Assembly (NCBI RefSeq): GCF_008638365.1
Contig: NZ_VWVU01000034.1
Span: 1-64,000, forward strand
Length of the DNA: 64,000 nucleotides
Direction of reading: 5' to 3'
Source: Nocardiopsis quinghaiensis
GTDB taxonomy: Bacteria; Actinomycetota; Actinomycetes; Streptosporangiales; Streptosporangiaceae
Each line of letters opens with the position of its first letter. The first letter of the stretch is position 1. The position numbers were made by a program, and so were the translations under genes. The notes beneath the pieces were generated by a model. That model searched no databases. It was not told where the DNA came from and worked only from the letters and a program-made list of their open reading frames with translations. Of this stretch, positions 17,404 through 26,441 are shown piece by piece.

Positions 17404-18461
17404 CTCGAGGAGGCGAAGGAGGCGGTCTCCCCGCTGGGCGGCTCGTCCCAGATCACCCGCGGCGCGAGCACGGTCGACAGGATGCGGTCGACCACCTGTT
17501 CCGCGGTGACCCCGTCGGCCAGGGCGTCGAAGGTGAGTACCAGGCGGTGGGCGATGATGTCGTGGGCGAGTACCCGCACGTCGTCGGGCAGCACGTAGTC
17601 GCGCCCGCGCAGCAGCGCCAGGGCCCGCGCCGCCGAGACCAGCCCCAGGGTGGCGCGGGGACTGGCCCCGATCTCCAGTATCTGGCGCAGGTCCGGCATC
17701 TGGTGGTTCTCCGGCTCCCGGGTGGCCATGACCAGCCGCACCACGTAGTCGGCGATGAGCTGGTGGACGTGCACACGCTGGGCGTCGGACTGCAGCTCGC
17801 CCAGGGTGACGGGGTCGAGCACCTGGTGCGCGGTGGGCGGGGTGGTCGACATCCGGCGCAGGATCTCCATCTCCTCGTGCGCGCGCGGGTGGCCGACGTT
17901 GACCTTCATCAGGAACCGGTCGCGCTGGGCCTCGGGCAGCGGGTAGACGCCCTCGGACTCGACCGGGTTCTGTGTGGCGATGACGATGAAGGGGGAGGGG
18001 AGGGGATAGGTGGTGCCGCCCAGGGACACCTGCCGTTCGGCCATGACCTCCAACAGGGCCGACTGCACCTTGGCGGGGGCGCGGTTGATCTCGTCGGCGA
18101 GTACGAAGTTGGCGAAGACCGGGCCCAGCTCCACGTCGAACTTCTCGGTGGAGGGATGGTAGATGCGTGTGCCGATGATGTCGGAGGGCACCAGGTCCGG
18201 TGTGAACTGCACGCGGGCGAAGGAGCCGCCGGTGACCTGGGCCAGGGTGGAGACCGCCAGGGTCTTGGCGATACCGGGCACGCCCTCGATCAGGCAGTGG
18301 CCGTTGGCGACCAGGGCGATGAGGGAGCGCTCCACCATGCGCTCCTGGCCCACGATGACCGTGGATACCTCGTGCAGTGCGGCGCGCAACAGCCTGGTCG
18401 GCTCACCCGGGCCGCTCTCGGGGCCCGAGGAGGGCGCGGAGCCGTTTCCGGTCTCTGCCAT
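17400..18461 (-). CDS. MoxR family AAA+ ATPase
   Basis: A 353-residue AAA+ ATPase, probably a cytosolic chaperone for the VWA/DUF58 partners. Walker A is in IEGVPGIAKTLAV (the MoxR variant), Walker B in FVLADEINRAPAKVQSALLE, sensor and loop in ATQNPVESEGVYPLPEAQRD, and a lid domain after about 250. ATG 18461 was preferred to an upstream start because AGGAAGG lies just before it. It heads the operon and is divergent from the kinase-like gene at 18612. Confidence 0.93.
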   Translation of the reverse strand: MAETGNGSAPSSGPESGPGEPTRLLRAALHEVSTVIVGQERMVERSLIALVANGHCLIEGVPGIAKTLAVSTLAQVTGGSFARVQFTPDLVPSDIIGTRIYHPSTEKFDVELGPVFANFVLADEINRAPAKVQSALLEVMAERQVSLGGTTYPLPSPFIVIATQNPVESEGVYPLPEAQRDRFLMKVNVGHPRAHEEMEILRRMSTTPPTAHQVLDPVTLGELQSDAQRVHVHQLIADYVVRLVMATREPENHQMPDLRQILEIGASPRATLGLVSAARALALLRGRDYVLPDDVRVLAHDIIAHRLVLTFDALADGVTAEQVVDRILSTVLAPRVIWDEPPSGETASFASSR

Positions 18462-18611
18462 GTCCCGCCTTCCTAGCAGGGAGCCCCGACGCGGGGGCAC
18501 CGGATAGGTTGTGGATCCTCACCTGTGGGTGACACTACCCGCTCCGCGGGCACCGGTCCGGTACACAACGCGGCGAAGCGGGCGGGCGGGGCGGGCAGAG
18601 AGGGGAAGGAC

Positions 18612-19322
18612 ATGGCGGTTCCCACGATGGAGCTGAACGAGGCCGATCCGCGCCAGCTGGGCGGCTACCGGTTGCTGGGACGGCTGCGCGACTCCTCCCT
18701 CGGCGTGGTCTACCTGGGTCAGGACGGTGCGGGGGACCAGGTGAGCGTGGCGGTCCTGGACTCCGGCGCCGCCGGTGACGGTACGGCGCGTGAGCGCTTC
18801 GCCGAGGCGGTGCGCGCCGGTTCCGACGTGGTGGCGGCCCGCACGCACGGGCGTTCGGCGCTGTGGGTGGCCGTTCCCCACGAGGGCCCCACCTCGGCGC
18901 AGGACTTCCTGGAGGCGGCGGCACGGTCGGGCCGGGTGGCCGCGAGCGGCCCGACCGTGATGCCCCACTGGGCGGGCTCGCGCGGTGCGTCCTCGGTGCG
19001 GTGGGCTCCCTGGAGCGGACGGCGGGACAGCGCGGTGGCCGCGGGGGAGAGCAACTGGTGGCTGATCGGCGGCTTGGGTCTGGTCCTGCTGCTGCTCCTG
19101 TTGCTGGTGTCGTTGTTGTACTGGTGGATGCTGCAGTTCCCGCCTCCGGAGATGCCGGGGTCCGCGCCGCCCCCGGAGCCGCAGGAGAGCCCCGGTGGCC
19201 AGCCGGGGGAGGGGGCCAGCCCGGCGGAGGAGGACGGGGAGGGGAGCCCGTCCACGCCGAGGATCCCGTCTCCGGGGGAAGGTCAGGGGGAGTGGGGGGA
19301 CTCACCCCAGGACAACCTCTAG
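18612..19322 (+). CDS. Kinase-N-lobe-like single-pass membrane protein (pseudokinase)
   Basis: A 236-residue protein. Residues 15-60 look like the start of an actinobacterial Ser/Thr kinase (LGGYRLLGRL, then GVVYLGQD), but the Gly loop is broken (RDSSLG) and the VAVK lysine position reads VSVAVL; the catalytic lobe is absent. A membrane helix follows (about 147-170, WLIGGLGLVLLLLLLLVSLL) and a Pro/Glu/Gly-rich tail about 65 residues long. GGGGAAGGAC precedes ATG 18612. It is divergent from moxR. It could be a sensor or scaffold; function is not known. Confidence 0.7.
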   Translation: MAVPTMELNEADPRQLGGYRLLGRLRDSSLGVVYLGQDGAGDQVSVAVLDSGAAGDGTARERFAEAVRAGSDVVAARTHGRSALWVAVPHEGPTSAQDFLEAAARSGRVAASGPTVMPHWAGSRGASSVRWAPWSGRRDSAVAAGESNWWLIGGLGLVLLLLLLLVSLLYWWMLQFPPPEMPGSAPPPEPQESPGGQPGEGASPAEEDGEGSPSTPRIPSPGEGQGEWGDSPQDNL

Positions 19323-19345
19323 ATCCGGGGAGGGACCCGTGGGAG

Positions 19346-19370
19346 GGGCCTGGCCGGTGCCGGGCCCTTT
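19346..19370 (+). terminator. Terminator after the kinase-like gene
   Basis: GGGCCTGGC pairs with GCCGGGCCC (one U-G wobble) around CGGT, followed by TTTCT. Placed 24 nt after the stop at 19322. Confidence 0.75.
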
Positions 19371-19682
19371 CTGTTGACCTACTATAAATCTACGTCGTAA
19401 AGGTGAGCGTTTTTCTCTATAGAAACAAAATTCAAAATTTAAGGAGCGGCTTCGCCGCACCAACACCTAAAAACCCTCCTGGAGACGTGACGGTACGTCC
19501 TGACCGTGATGGCTGGGTGCCTGGAACGGGTTCAGCGTCGTTCGGGGGGCATCAAGGGAGGGGTGTGGCCGTGTGGGATGGGCTCGGGCCGGTGCCTCCG
19601 CCCGTGTCAGCCTCAGGCCCGGCCGCAGGGGGCGCCCTTGGGATGTGCGGGCGTCGGGGTGTGCCCGCACCGGGCGGTGCCT
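19371..19682 (+). other. AT-rich spacer before the HipA-like gene
   Basis: The first 75 nt (about 19371-19445) are unusually AT-rich for this genome, with ACTATAAATCTA, a TTTTT run and CTATAG; a small GCGGC-TTC-GCCGC hairpin follows. It may hold the promoter for the next operon. No gene is supported here. Confidence 0.4.
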
Positions 19683-20450
19683 ATGCTGGTCCACGTGCTG
19701 AGAAAGGTGATCGCGACGCGGTACGTGCTGCCGCTGCGCGAAGGAGGTTCGCTCCCAGGGCTGGTCGAGGCCGACGATCTGGGGATGTACGTGGTCAAGT
19801 TCATCGGGGCGGGCCAGGGGCGCAAGACGCTCGTGGCCGAGGTGGTCTCGGGTGAGCTGGGCCGGGCCCTGGGGCTGCCGGTTCCCGAGCTGGTCCTGGT
19901 GGAGTTCGACGCGGTGATCGGCCGCAGCGAACCCGACCCCGAGGTGCAGGAGCTGCTCAGGGCCAGCGGTGGGCTCAACCTGGGGATGGACTTTCTTCCG
20001 GGGTCGCTCGGTTTCGACCCGCTGACCTTCGGGGTGGACCGGGAGTTCGCCGGGCGGGTGCTGTGGTTCGACGCTCTGACCGGCAACGTGGACCGCTCCT
20101 GGCGCAATCCGAACATGCTCCTGTGGCATGGCAGGCCGTACCTGATCGACCACGGCGCGACGCTGATCTTCCATCACAACTGGGCCAACGCCGACAGGTT
20201 CGTCGGCCGTGCCTACGACGCCTCCGACCACGTGCTTACGGGGTCCTCCCCGGACCTGGCCGCCGCGGACGCCGCGCTGGCGCCGTTGGTGGAGGAGGGT
20301 CTGTTGCGCCGTGTGGTGGAGCTGGTGCCTGATGAGTGGCTGGTGGGCGAGCCCGGGTTCGCTTCTCCCGATGAGGTCCGTGATGCGTATGTGCGGTTCC
20401 TGCTGGCGCGTGTGGCTGACCGTTCCTGGTTGCCGGAGGTGACGGGATGA
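19683..20450 (+). CDS. HipA-like protein kinase
   Basis: A 255-residue protein of the HipA-fold kinase group. NVDRSWRNPNMLLW (about 137-150) carries the catalytic Asp and metal Asn arrangement, and LIDHGATL (about 156) the Mg-binding Asp; VVKFIGAGQG near residue 35 is the nucleotide-binding start. It is shorter than HipA toxins (about 440) and has no HipB antitoxin nearby. It overlaps the DUF3037 gene by ATGA, a pairing I recall from other actinobacteria. ATG 19683 is the best start but lacks a good ribosome site; GTG 19695 is possible. Substrate unknown. Confidence 0.8.
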   Translation: MLVHVLRKVIATRYVLPLREGGSLPGLVEADDLGMYVVKFIGAGQGRKTLVAEVVSGELGRALGLPVPELVLVEFDAVIGRSEPDPEVQELLRASGGLNLGMDFLPGSLGFDPLTFGVDREFAGRVLWFDALTGNVDRSWRNPNMLLWHGRPYLIDHGATLIFHHNWANADRFVGRAYDASDHVLTGSSPDLAAADAALAPLVEEGLLRRVVELVPDEWLVGEPGFASPDEVRDAYVRFLLARVADRSWLPEVTG

Positions 20451-20875
20451 GGCGTTACAGCGATGCGGTGACGACCGGCCGTGTGGGCGAGGAGCGCGAT
20501 CGTGCGGTGTTCGAGTACGCGTTGTTGCGGGTGGTGCCGCGGTTGGAGCGCGGTGAGTGTGTGAACGCCGGGGTGATCGTGTACTGCCAGGAGCAGGGGT
20601 TTTTGGCGGCTCGTTCCGCGTTGGACGAGGGACGGTTGTTGGCCGTGGATTCTGGGGTGGACGTGGCTGGTGTGCGGCGTGCGCTGGAGGCGGTCGAGGT
20701 GATGTGTCGTGGTGGTGCGGGGGCGGGTGCGGCCGGTCGTGAGCGGCCGGGGCAGCGGTTTCGGTGGTTGACCGCGCCGCGGAGCACGATCGTGCAGCCG
20801 GGGCCGATTCACGGGGGTCTGACGGAGGATCCGGAGGCTGAGGTCGTGCGGTTGCTGGACCGGCTCGTAAGGTAA
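20447..20875 (+). CDS. DUF3037 family protein, partner of HipA-like kinase
   Basis: A 142-residue cytosolic protein: FEYALLRVVPRLERGECVNAG near residue 22 and VIVYCQEQ are the DUF3037 hallmark; the middle WLTAPRSTIVQPGP is also typical. The start codon overlaps the kinase stop (ATGA), so the two proteins are made together and probably interact. Whether it is substrate, inhibitor or antitoxin-like is unknown. Confidence 0.85.
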   Translation: MRRYSDAVTTGRVGEERDRAVFEYALLRVVPRLERGECVNAGVIVYCQEQGFLAARSALDEGRLLAVDSGVDVAGVRRALEAVEVMCRGGAGAGAAGRERPGQRFRWLTAPRSTIVQPGPIHGGLTEDPEAEVVRLLDRLVR

Positions 20876-21021
20876 CTGTCCGGGTCGTAACGGACATCAC
20901 AGGTGTTTGGGGGCTTGAAAAGGAGGCGGTTCGCAGGGTCGTGATGTTGGTATGGAGTAGTACCGCCGCCGTGGGGAGTTCTTCCTTTCGGCCTTCCCGC
21001 TTTTTGCGAACTGGAGTGCCT

Positions 21022-22299
21022 GTGCAGTCCCCTGATTCCCCCTCCACGGCCCCTGAGCAGGGGGCGGTCGAGTCGACCCTGGTGCGGAGCCGGCCCTGGA
21101 CGCCTTCGCGTAAGTCGGTCGCTTTGTTGGTTTTGGTGCTGGGTGTGCTGACGGCGACCGGGCCGTTGGCGACTGACATGTATCTTCCGGCTTTTCCTCA
21201 GATCACCCAGGATCTGGGGACGAACGAGGCTCGGGTCCAGCTGACGCTGACGGCGATGATGCTGGGTCTGGCGGTGGGCCAGCTGGTGATCGGGCCGATG
21301 AGTGATGCCTTCGGGCGTCGGGGGCCTCTGCTGGTGGGTGTGGCCGTGTTCACGGTGACGTCGGTGCTGTGTGTGTTCGTGCCGAGCGTGACGCTGTTCA
21401 TCGTGGTGCGGTTCGTGCAGGGTATGGCTGGTGCCGCGGGTGCGGTGATCGCGCGTGCGGTGGTGCGTGACCTGTTCGAGGGCGATGACGCGGTGCGGTT
21501 CTTCTCGCGTCTGGCGCTGGTGATGATGTTGGCTCCGCTGTTGGCTCCGTTGGCGGGTGCGCAGTTGTTGCTGGTGGGTCCGTGGCAGGTGAGTTTCTGG
21601 GTGCTGGCGGTGATGGCGGCGCTGAGTTTTGTTCTGGTGTTGCTGTGGCTGCCGGAGAGTCTGCCGGTGGAGGATCGTCGTCGGCGGGGTCCGCGTGCGC
21701 TGTTGTCGACGGTGGCGGGCCTGGTGCGTCAGCCGCGTTTTATGGGTCCGGTGCTGACGCTGGGGTTGAGTTTCGGGATGCTGTTCACGTATGTGTCGGC
21801 GTTCTCGTTTGTGGCGCAGACGGAGTTTGATGCTTCGCCGCAGTTGTATGCGGGGCTGTTCGCGGTGAATGCGTTGGGGATGATGGCGGGGACGCAGACG
21901 AACGGGTTGCTGGTGGGTCGGGTGGAGACGTTGCGGCGTCTGGGCCTGGGATTGATGTTGGCGCTGGTGTCGGTGGGTGTGCTGGTGGTGTTGGCGCTGA
22001 CTGGTGTGGCTGCTTTGTGGATGGTTGTGACGTTGTTGGCGGTCATGATGTTCAGCGTCGGGTTCATCATGCCGAATGCGACGGTGACGGCGTTGGACGG
22101 TCAGCCTGCCACGGTGGCGGGTACGGCTTCGGCGTTGATGGGTGCGTTGCAGTTCTCGTTGGGTGGCGGTGTGGCGTCGTTGGCGGGGTTGACGGCTTCG
22201 GGTGAGCCGTCGTTGATGAGTATGGCGATGGTGATGGCGTCCGCGGCGGGGTTGGCTTTGGTGGCTTATGTGTGGTCTGTGCGTTCGAAGGTCCGATGA
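21022..22299 (+). CDS. MFS multidrug exporter, Bcr/CflA type
   Basis: A 425-residue, 12-helix proton-driven exporter. ATDMYLPAFPQI in the first helix is the Bcr/CflA signature, and GPMSDAFGRRGPLL after helix 2 is MFS motif A. The N-terminal about 35 residues are Pro/Ser-rich and cytosolic. GTG 21022 follows GGAG by 5 nt. Bcr/CflA pumps export drugs such as bicyclomycin or sulfonamides; the actual substrate is unknown. It stands alone between the DUF3037 gene and the AMP-ligase-like gene. Confidence 0.9.
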   Translation: MQSPDSPSTAPEQGAVESTLVRSRPWTPSRKSVALLVLVLGVLTATGPLATDMYLPAFPQITQDLGTNEARVQLTLTAMMLGLAVGQLVIGPMSDAFGRRGPLLVGVAVFTVTSVLCVFVPSVTLFIVVRFVQGMAGAAGAVIARAVVRDLFEGDDAVRFFSRLALVMMLAPLLAPLAGAQLLLVGPWQVSFWVLAVMAALSFVLVLLWLPESLPVEDRRRRGPRALLSTVAGLVRQPRFMGPVLTLGLSFGMLFTYVSAFSFVAQTEFDASPQLYAGLFAVNALGMMAGTQTNGLLVGRVETLRRLGLGLMLALVSVGVLVVLALTGVAALWMVVTLLAVMMFSVGFIMPNATVTALDGQPATVAGTASALMGALQFSLGGGVASLAGLTASGEPSLMSMAMVMASAAGLALVAYVWSVRSKVR

Positions 22300-22438
22300 C
22301 CCCAGGAGTCGTGGTTTTTTGTGGTTCTCTGCTCCGGGTTGCTGTGTGATGGGGAAATGGGCACAGTAGGTCGCAATTCCCCGATTGAGGTGGGCCTGGT
22401 GTGCCCGCCTTCCGATGTGGCAGAGGATGAGTGTGGGT

Positions 22439-24355
22439 ATGGGCGAGCCGAGTGTCACTCCTGGGACGTGGGCTCGGGGTCTTTCCGGGCTGGGTGAGCT
22501 GGTCTACGGGATGGCGACCGAGGATGCGCGTGCTGAGGTGTTCTCGGTGCGGGGGGAGCGTGGCCGTTGGGAGCAGGTGACGGCTGGTGAGTTCGCCACG
22601 GAGGTGACGTCGGTCGCCAAGGGTCTGGTCGCGTCCGGTGTGGGTGAGGGCGACCGGGTGCTGGTGGTGTCGGGTGTGCACCAGGAGTGGGTGCGGTTGG
22701 CGTTCGCGGTGTGGTCGGTGCGGGCGGTGTTGGTGCCGTTGGCGGATTCGGTGTCGGCGGAGCGGGCGGCGCATGTGGTGCGGCAGACGCGTCCGGCGGC
22801 GGCGGTGGTCCAGGGTGAGCGGTTGCTGCGTGTGGTGTCGGGGCTGCAGCGGGAGTTGCCGGATCTGGGCCGGGTGTGGCGGATGGAGGAGGGCCTGGCC
22901 GACGTGGTGCGGTTGGGCGCGTACATGGACGCGTCCTCGGTGCGGTTTCGGCGGGACGCGACGGTGGCCGAGGACGCGGCGGTGGTGCTGTACCCGTTGA
23001 GCACGGTGTCGCGGTTGACGCGGGGTGTGGTGCTTTCGCACGGGGCGTTGTTGTCGGCGGCGGCGGATCTGGTTGATCGGATGTGGCCGCGGGTGTCGGA
23101 GTTGTCTGCGGGTAGGGCGAGCACTTTGTTGGATCTGCCGTTGTCGCAGATTCCGGGTTTGGCGTCGTTGGTGGCGTGCATGGTGGGTCGTGTGCGTGTG
23201 GGGTTGGCTGGTCGCGCTGGTCTGTTGCGGCAGGCGGAGGCGTTCAAGCCGACGGTGTTGGTGTGCTCCACGGGGATGTTGGAGGGCATCTTCGCGCGTG
23301 AGCAGGGGAGTGCGCGTTCGACGGGGTGGGACTCGTTGGGGACGTTCAACTCGGCGGTGGATACGGCGGTGCAGTTCGACCGGTCGCCGAAGAAGGGTGC
23401 CTGGCGGCGGTTGTCGCGGTCGATGTATGACTGGCAGTTCGCGCGGGTGCGGGAGATGTTGGGCGGTCGGGTGCATCTGGCGGTGTGCTGGGGTGGTGAC
23501 CTGTCGGACCGGTTGGAGTCCTTCTACGGGGGTGTGGGCGTGCCGGTGGTGCAGGCGTTCGGTACGGCTGAGACTGCGGGTGTGTTCGTGTCCGGTGCTG
23601 TGGGGGATCGTGTGCCTGGGACGGTGGGGCGTGTCCTTGGCGGGCGTGAGTTGTGGGTCTCGCGTGAGGGTGAGGCCTATGTGCGTGGTGGTGGGGTGTT
23701 CTCGGGTTACTGGGATGACGGGGAGGCTTCGCGTAGTGCGTTTCGTGAGGGGTGGTTGGCGACGGGGTTCGCGGTGGAGGTGGACGCGGACGGGTTTGTG
23801 AGGGTTGTGGGCCGGTTGCGGCCGCAGGCGGCTATGGCGGAGGTGCCGGGGCGGTTCGTGGCGCGTGGGCCCGTGGTGGAGCAGCCGGTGGGGGATGTGC
23901 TGACCGAGGTGTTGCCCGCGGTGGAGGCGCCGGTGCGGGAGGAGCGCGGGGACGTTGAGTTGGTGGCGGAGTTCGAGGCGCGGTTGCGTGCGCATCCGTT
24001 GGTCAGTCAGGTGCTGGTGATCGTGGAGGGGCGGCCGTTCGCGAGTGCGTTGGTGACGTTGGTGCGTGACCAGTTGGAGTACTGGCGGTTGGTGAATGGG
24101 CGGCCGTTGTCGATGGCGCCGGAGGAGATCGCGGGGGATCGTGATCTGCTGCGTGAGGTGCAGGGGTTGGTGTATGAGGCCAATCGGAGTGTGCCGCGGC
24201 ATTTGGCGGTGCGGTCGTTCCATGTGTTGGCTGAGGAGTTCACGGTGCAGTCGGGGTTGGTGCAGCCTTCGGGGGAATTGCGGCGTGAGGCGGTGTTGCG
24301 GGCGTTCTCGGAGGAGATTGATGGTTTGTATCGGGTGCGTCGTGAGCCGCAGTAG
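22439..24355 (+). CDS. Long-chain acyl-CoA synthetase-like protein with degenerate motifs
   Basis: A 638-residue relative of FadD-type AMP-forming ligases; overall order and length fit (AMP-binding domain, then a C-terminal part with VPRHLAVRSFHVL). The motifs that bind ATP are eroded: the usual YTSGTTGRPKG is YPLSTVSRLTRG, the GYGLTE motif is AFGTAETAG, and the TGD motif is ATGFAVEVDADG with the hinge Asp displaced; the catalytic Lys region at the end is unclear. Either it is inactive as a ligase or specialised. ATG 22439 gives a GAGGA site 11 nt upstream; ATG 22427 is an in-frame alternative. A strong terminator follows. Confidence 0.75.
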   Translation: MGEPSVTPGTWARGLSGLGELVYGMATEDARAEVFSVRGERGRWEQVTAGEFATEVTSVAKGLVASGVGEGDRVLVVSGVHQEWVRLAFAVWSVRAVLVPLADSVSAERAAHVVRQTRPAAAVVQGERLLRVVSGLQRELPDLGRVWRMEEGLADVVRLGAYMDASSVRFRRDATVAEDAAVVLYPLSTVSRLTRGVVLSHGALLSAAADLVDRMWPRVSELSAGRASTLLDLPLSQIPGLASLVACMVGRVRVGLAGRAGLLRQAEAFKPTVLVCSTGMLEGIFAREQGSARSTGWDSLGTFNSAVDTAVQFDRSPKKGAWRRLSRSMYDWQFARVREMLGGRVHLAVCWGGDLSDRLESFYGGVGVPVVQAFGTAETAGVFVSGAVGDRVPGTVGRVLGGRELWVSREGEAYVRGGGVFSGYWDDGEASRSAFREGWLATGFAVEVDADGFVRVVGRLRPQAAMAEVPGRFVARGPVVEQPVGDVLTEVLPAVEAPVREERGDVELVAEFEARLRAHPLVSQVLVIVEGRPFASALVTLVRDQLEYWRLVNGRPLSMAPEEIAGDRDLLREVQGLVYEANRSVPRHLAVRSFHVLAEEFTVQSGLVQPSGELRREAVLRAFSEEIDGLYRVRREPQ

Positions 24356-24391
24356 GTAGGGCTGTGGGGCGCGTGTGGCGTTCTTTGGTGG

Positions 24392-24419
24392 GGCGGGCCG
24401 TGGGTGGCCCGCCTTTTTT
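24392..24419. terminator. Terminator between the ligase-like gene and the response regulator
   Basis: GGCGGGCC (24392-24399) pairs with GGCCCGCC (24406-24413), followed by TTTTTT. It ends the + strand gene; the minus-strand regulator stop is at 24423, so it may serve both. Confidence 0.9.
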
Positions 24420-24422
24420 GTG

Positions 24423-25070
24423 TTATTGGCCGTTGAGGTAGGCCAGGACGGCCAGGACGCGGCGGCTGTCGTCGGAGGAGGGGGGTAGGTCGAGTTTGGT
24501 GAAGATGTTGTTGATGTGTTTGCTGACGGCTTTTTCGGTGATGTAGAGGCGTCCGGCGATGGCGGAGTTGGAGCGGCCTTCGGCCATTTCGGCGAGGACT
24601 TCGTGTTCGCGGGGGGTGAGTTGGGCCAGGGGGCCGCTCTGGTCTTGGCGGGCCAGGAGTTGGGAGATGACGGCGGGGTCCATGGCGGTGCCGCCGTCGG
24701 CGACGCGGCGGACGGCTTCGATGAACTGGCCGACGTCGAAGACGCGGTCCTTGAGGAGGTAGCCGACGCCTCCGGTGTCGTCGGAGAGGAGTTCGCGGGC
24801 GTAGAGCTGTTCGACGTGCTGGGAGAGCACGAGGATGGGCAGGCCGGGGATCTGGGTGCGGGCGGCGATGGCGGCTTGGAGGCCTTCGTCGGTGAAGGTG
24901 GGGGGTAGGCGGACGTCGACGACGGCGACGTCGGGTTTGTGTTCGGTCAGGGCGGTGTGGAGGTCGGGTCCGTTGTCGAGGGCGGCGACGACGGTGAAGT
25001 CGTGTGCTTGGAGGAGTTGGATCAGGCCTTCTCTGAGGAGGGCAAGGTCTTCGGCGATGACAACGCGCAC
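24423..25070 (-). CDS. NarL/FixJ-type response regulator
   Basis: A 215-residue DNA-binding response regulator. The receiver domain has the acidic pair at residues 7-8, phospho-acceptor Asp52 (VAVVDVRLPP) and a switch Lys in GYLLKDR. The LuxR-type HTH (about 150-210) has LTPREHEVLAEMAEGRSN and ITEKAVSKHINNIFTKLDL. GTG 25070 gives the canonical MRVVIAED start; it begins 49 nt inside the kinase gene, so translation is coupled. The target genes are not evident. Confidence 0.93.
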   Translation of the reverse strand: MRVVIAEDLALLREGLIQLLQAHDFTVVAALDNGPDLHTALTEHKPDVAVVDVRLPPTFTDEGLQAAIAARTQIPGLPILVLSQHVEQLYARELLSDDTGGVGYLLKDRVFDVGQFIEAVRRVADGGTAMDPAVISQLLARQDQSGPLAQLTPREHEVLAEMAEGRSNSAIAGRLYITEKAVSKHINNIFTKLDLPPSSDDSRRVLAVLAYLNGQ

Positions 25071-26287
25071 GGGATCTCCAGGGTCACGATGGTGGGGCCG
25101 CCCGGGGGGCTGGTGGTGTTCATCGTGCCATCGAAGGCGTCCAGGCGCCTGCGGATGCCGGCGAGTCCGCTGCCGGGTGTGGGGGTGGCGCCGCCGGTGC
25201 CGTTGTCGGTGATGGTGATGACGAGGCGGTTGCGGCCGTGGTTGATGTGGACCCAGGCGTGGGTGGCGTGAGCGTGTTTGGCGGTGTTGGTGAGGAGTTC
25301 GGCGATGGCGAAGTAGGCGGCGGATTCGACGGGGTCGGCGGGGCGGCCGTGGAGGTCGATGGTGACGGTGATGGGGAGGTTGTGGGTGAGGGCGAGGGCG
25401 TGGACGGCGCCGTGGAGTCCGCGTTCGACGAGGACGGGTGGTTGGATGCCGCGGACGAGGTCGCGGAGTTCGGTGAGGGCGTGACGGGTGGTTTCGCGGG
25501 CTTGGGTGAGCATGGCGCGGGCGGCTTGGGGGTCTTGTTCGACGATGTGTTCGGCCATGCCGAGGTTCATGCCCAGGGCGACGAGGCGGGCTTGGGCGCC
25601 GTCGTGGAGGTCGCGTTCGATGCGGCGGATCTCTGCGGTCTGGGTGTCGATGGTGTTGGCGCGGCTGGTGGCCAGGTGGGCGACGCGGGCGGTGAGTCGG
25701 GCTTTTTCGGAGGGGGAGAGGAGGAGGTGGCTGAAGCGTAGGTAGAGGTTGGTGGCCGGGGGGAGGAGGAGGTAGCTCAGGGTGAGGAGGAGTGCGCTGG
25801 GGGCGAGGGTGAGGAGTTGGTGGAGGGTGGTGGTGGGGGTGTAGAAGCCGTAGAGGGTGGGGCCGGTCAGGCCGAGGGCGAAGAGGAGTTGGAAGGTGCC
25901 GTGGGCCAGGAGGGTGGCGGGGATGGCGATGATGGCGATGTTGGCGGCTCCGGAGATGAGCCAGAGTATGTCTTTCCAGGTGGCGGGGTCGGTGATGATC
26001 GTGGCGCTGCGTCGGGTGATGCCTGCTGGGGGGATGGGTCGGTAGGCGCTGGGGGTGGGGGGGTTGGGGAGGAGGTGGGCGAGGGTGCGGCGTTGGCTGT
26101 CGGCGAGGGTGCGGAGGAGGGTGCCGGTGAGGATGACGAAGGGGAGGCCGACCCAGGTGAGGGTGAGGACGGCGGAGATGATGATGAGGGGGAGTAGGAG
26201 GAGGGCGGCGATGTTCTGGGAGAGCAGGAGGAAGAGGTAGGCCAGGGTGGTGGGGTGGCCTGCGCGGCGGTGGGGTGCGGTGGCCAT
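25022..26287 (-). CDS. HisKA_3 sensor histidine kinase
   Basis: A 421-residue membrane kinase, partner of the following response regulator. Several N-terminal hydrophobic helices (about 15-65 and 120-205, PspC/DUF-type sensor without a large outside loop) are followed by the dimerisation/phosphoacceptor segment ERDLHDGAQARLVALGMNL (His about 240) and an HATPase_c domain (N-box AIAELLTNTAKHAHA, G-box DNGTGG). ATG 26287 has AGGAACGG upstream. It probably senses membrane or envelope state, as relatives of DesK do; the stimulus is unknown. Confidence 0.92.
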   Translation of the reverse strand: MATAPHRRAGHPTTLAYLFLLLSQNIAALLLLPLIIISAVLTLTWVGLPFVILTGTLLRTLADSQRRTLAHLLPNPPTPSAYRPIPPAGITRRSATIITDPATWKDILWLISGAANIAIIAIPATLLAHGTFQLLFALGLTGPTLYGFYTPTTTLHQLLTLAPSALLLTLSYLLLPPATNLYLRFSHLLLSPSEKARLTARVAHLATSRANTIDTQTAEIRRIERDLHDGAQARLVALGMNLGMAEHIVEQDPQAARAMLTQARETTRHALTELRDLVRGIQPPVLVERGLHGAVHALALTHNLPITVTIDLHGRPADPVESAAYFAIAELLTNTAKHAHATHAWVHINHGRNRLVITITDNGTGGATPTPGSGLAGIRRRLDAFDGTMNTTSPPGGPTIVTLEIPCALSSPKTLPSSEKA

Positions 26288-26441
26288 GGGTGGTCTTTTC
26301 CGTTCCTGCTGTGTGGGGGTGGGTGTCCTATTGTGTCGTGTTCGGTGGTCGGGGTGCGGTGGTGAGGGCTCCACGGTGGGGTGGTGGTGCGGAGTGGAAT
26401 GCGTCGGAGTTGGTCCATGTCCCCGTCACGGGGTTGGATCG

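Noticed and set aside
19371..19445. Possible small RNA or tRNA in the AT-rich stretch
   Set aside because: No cloverleaf, no terminator after it; better seen as promoter-type DNA.
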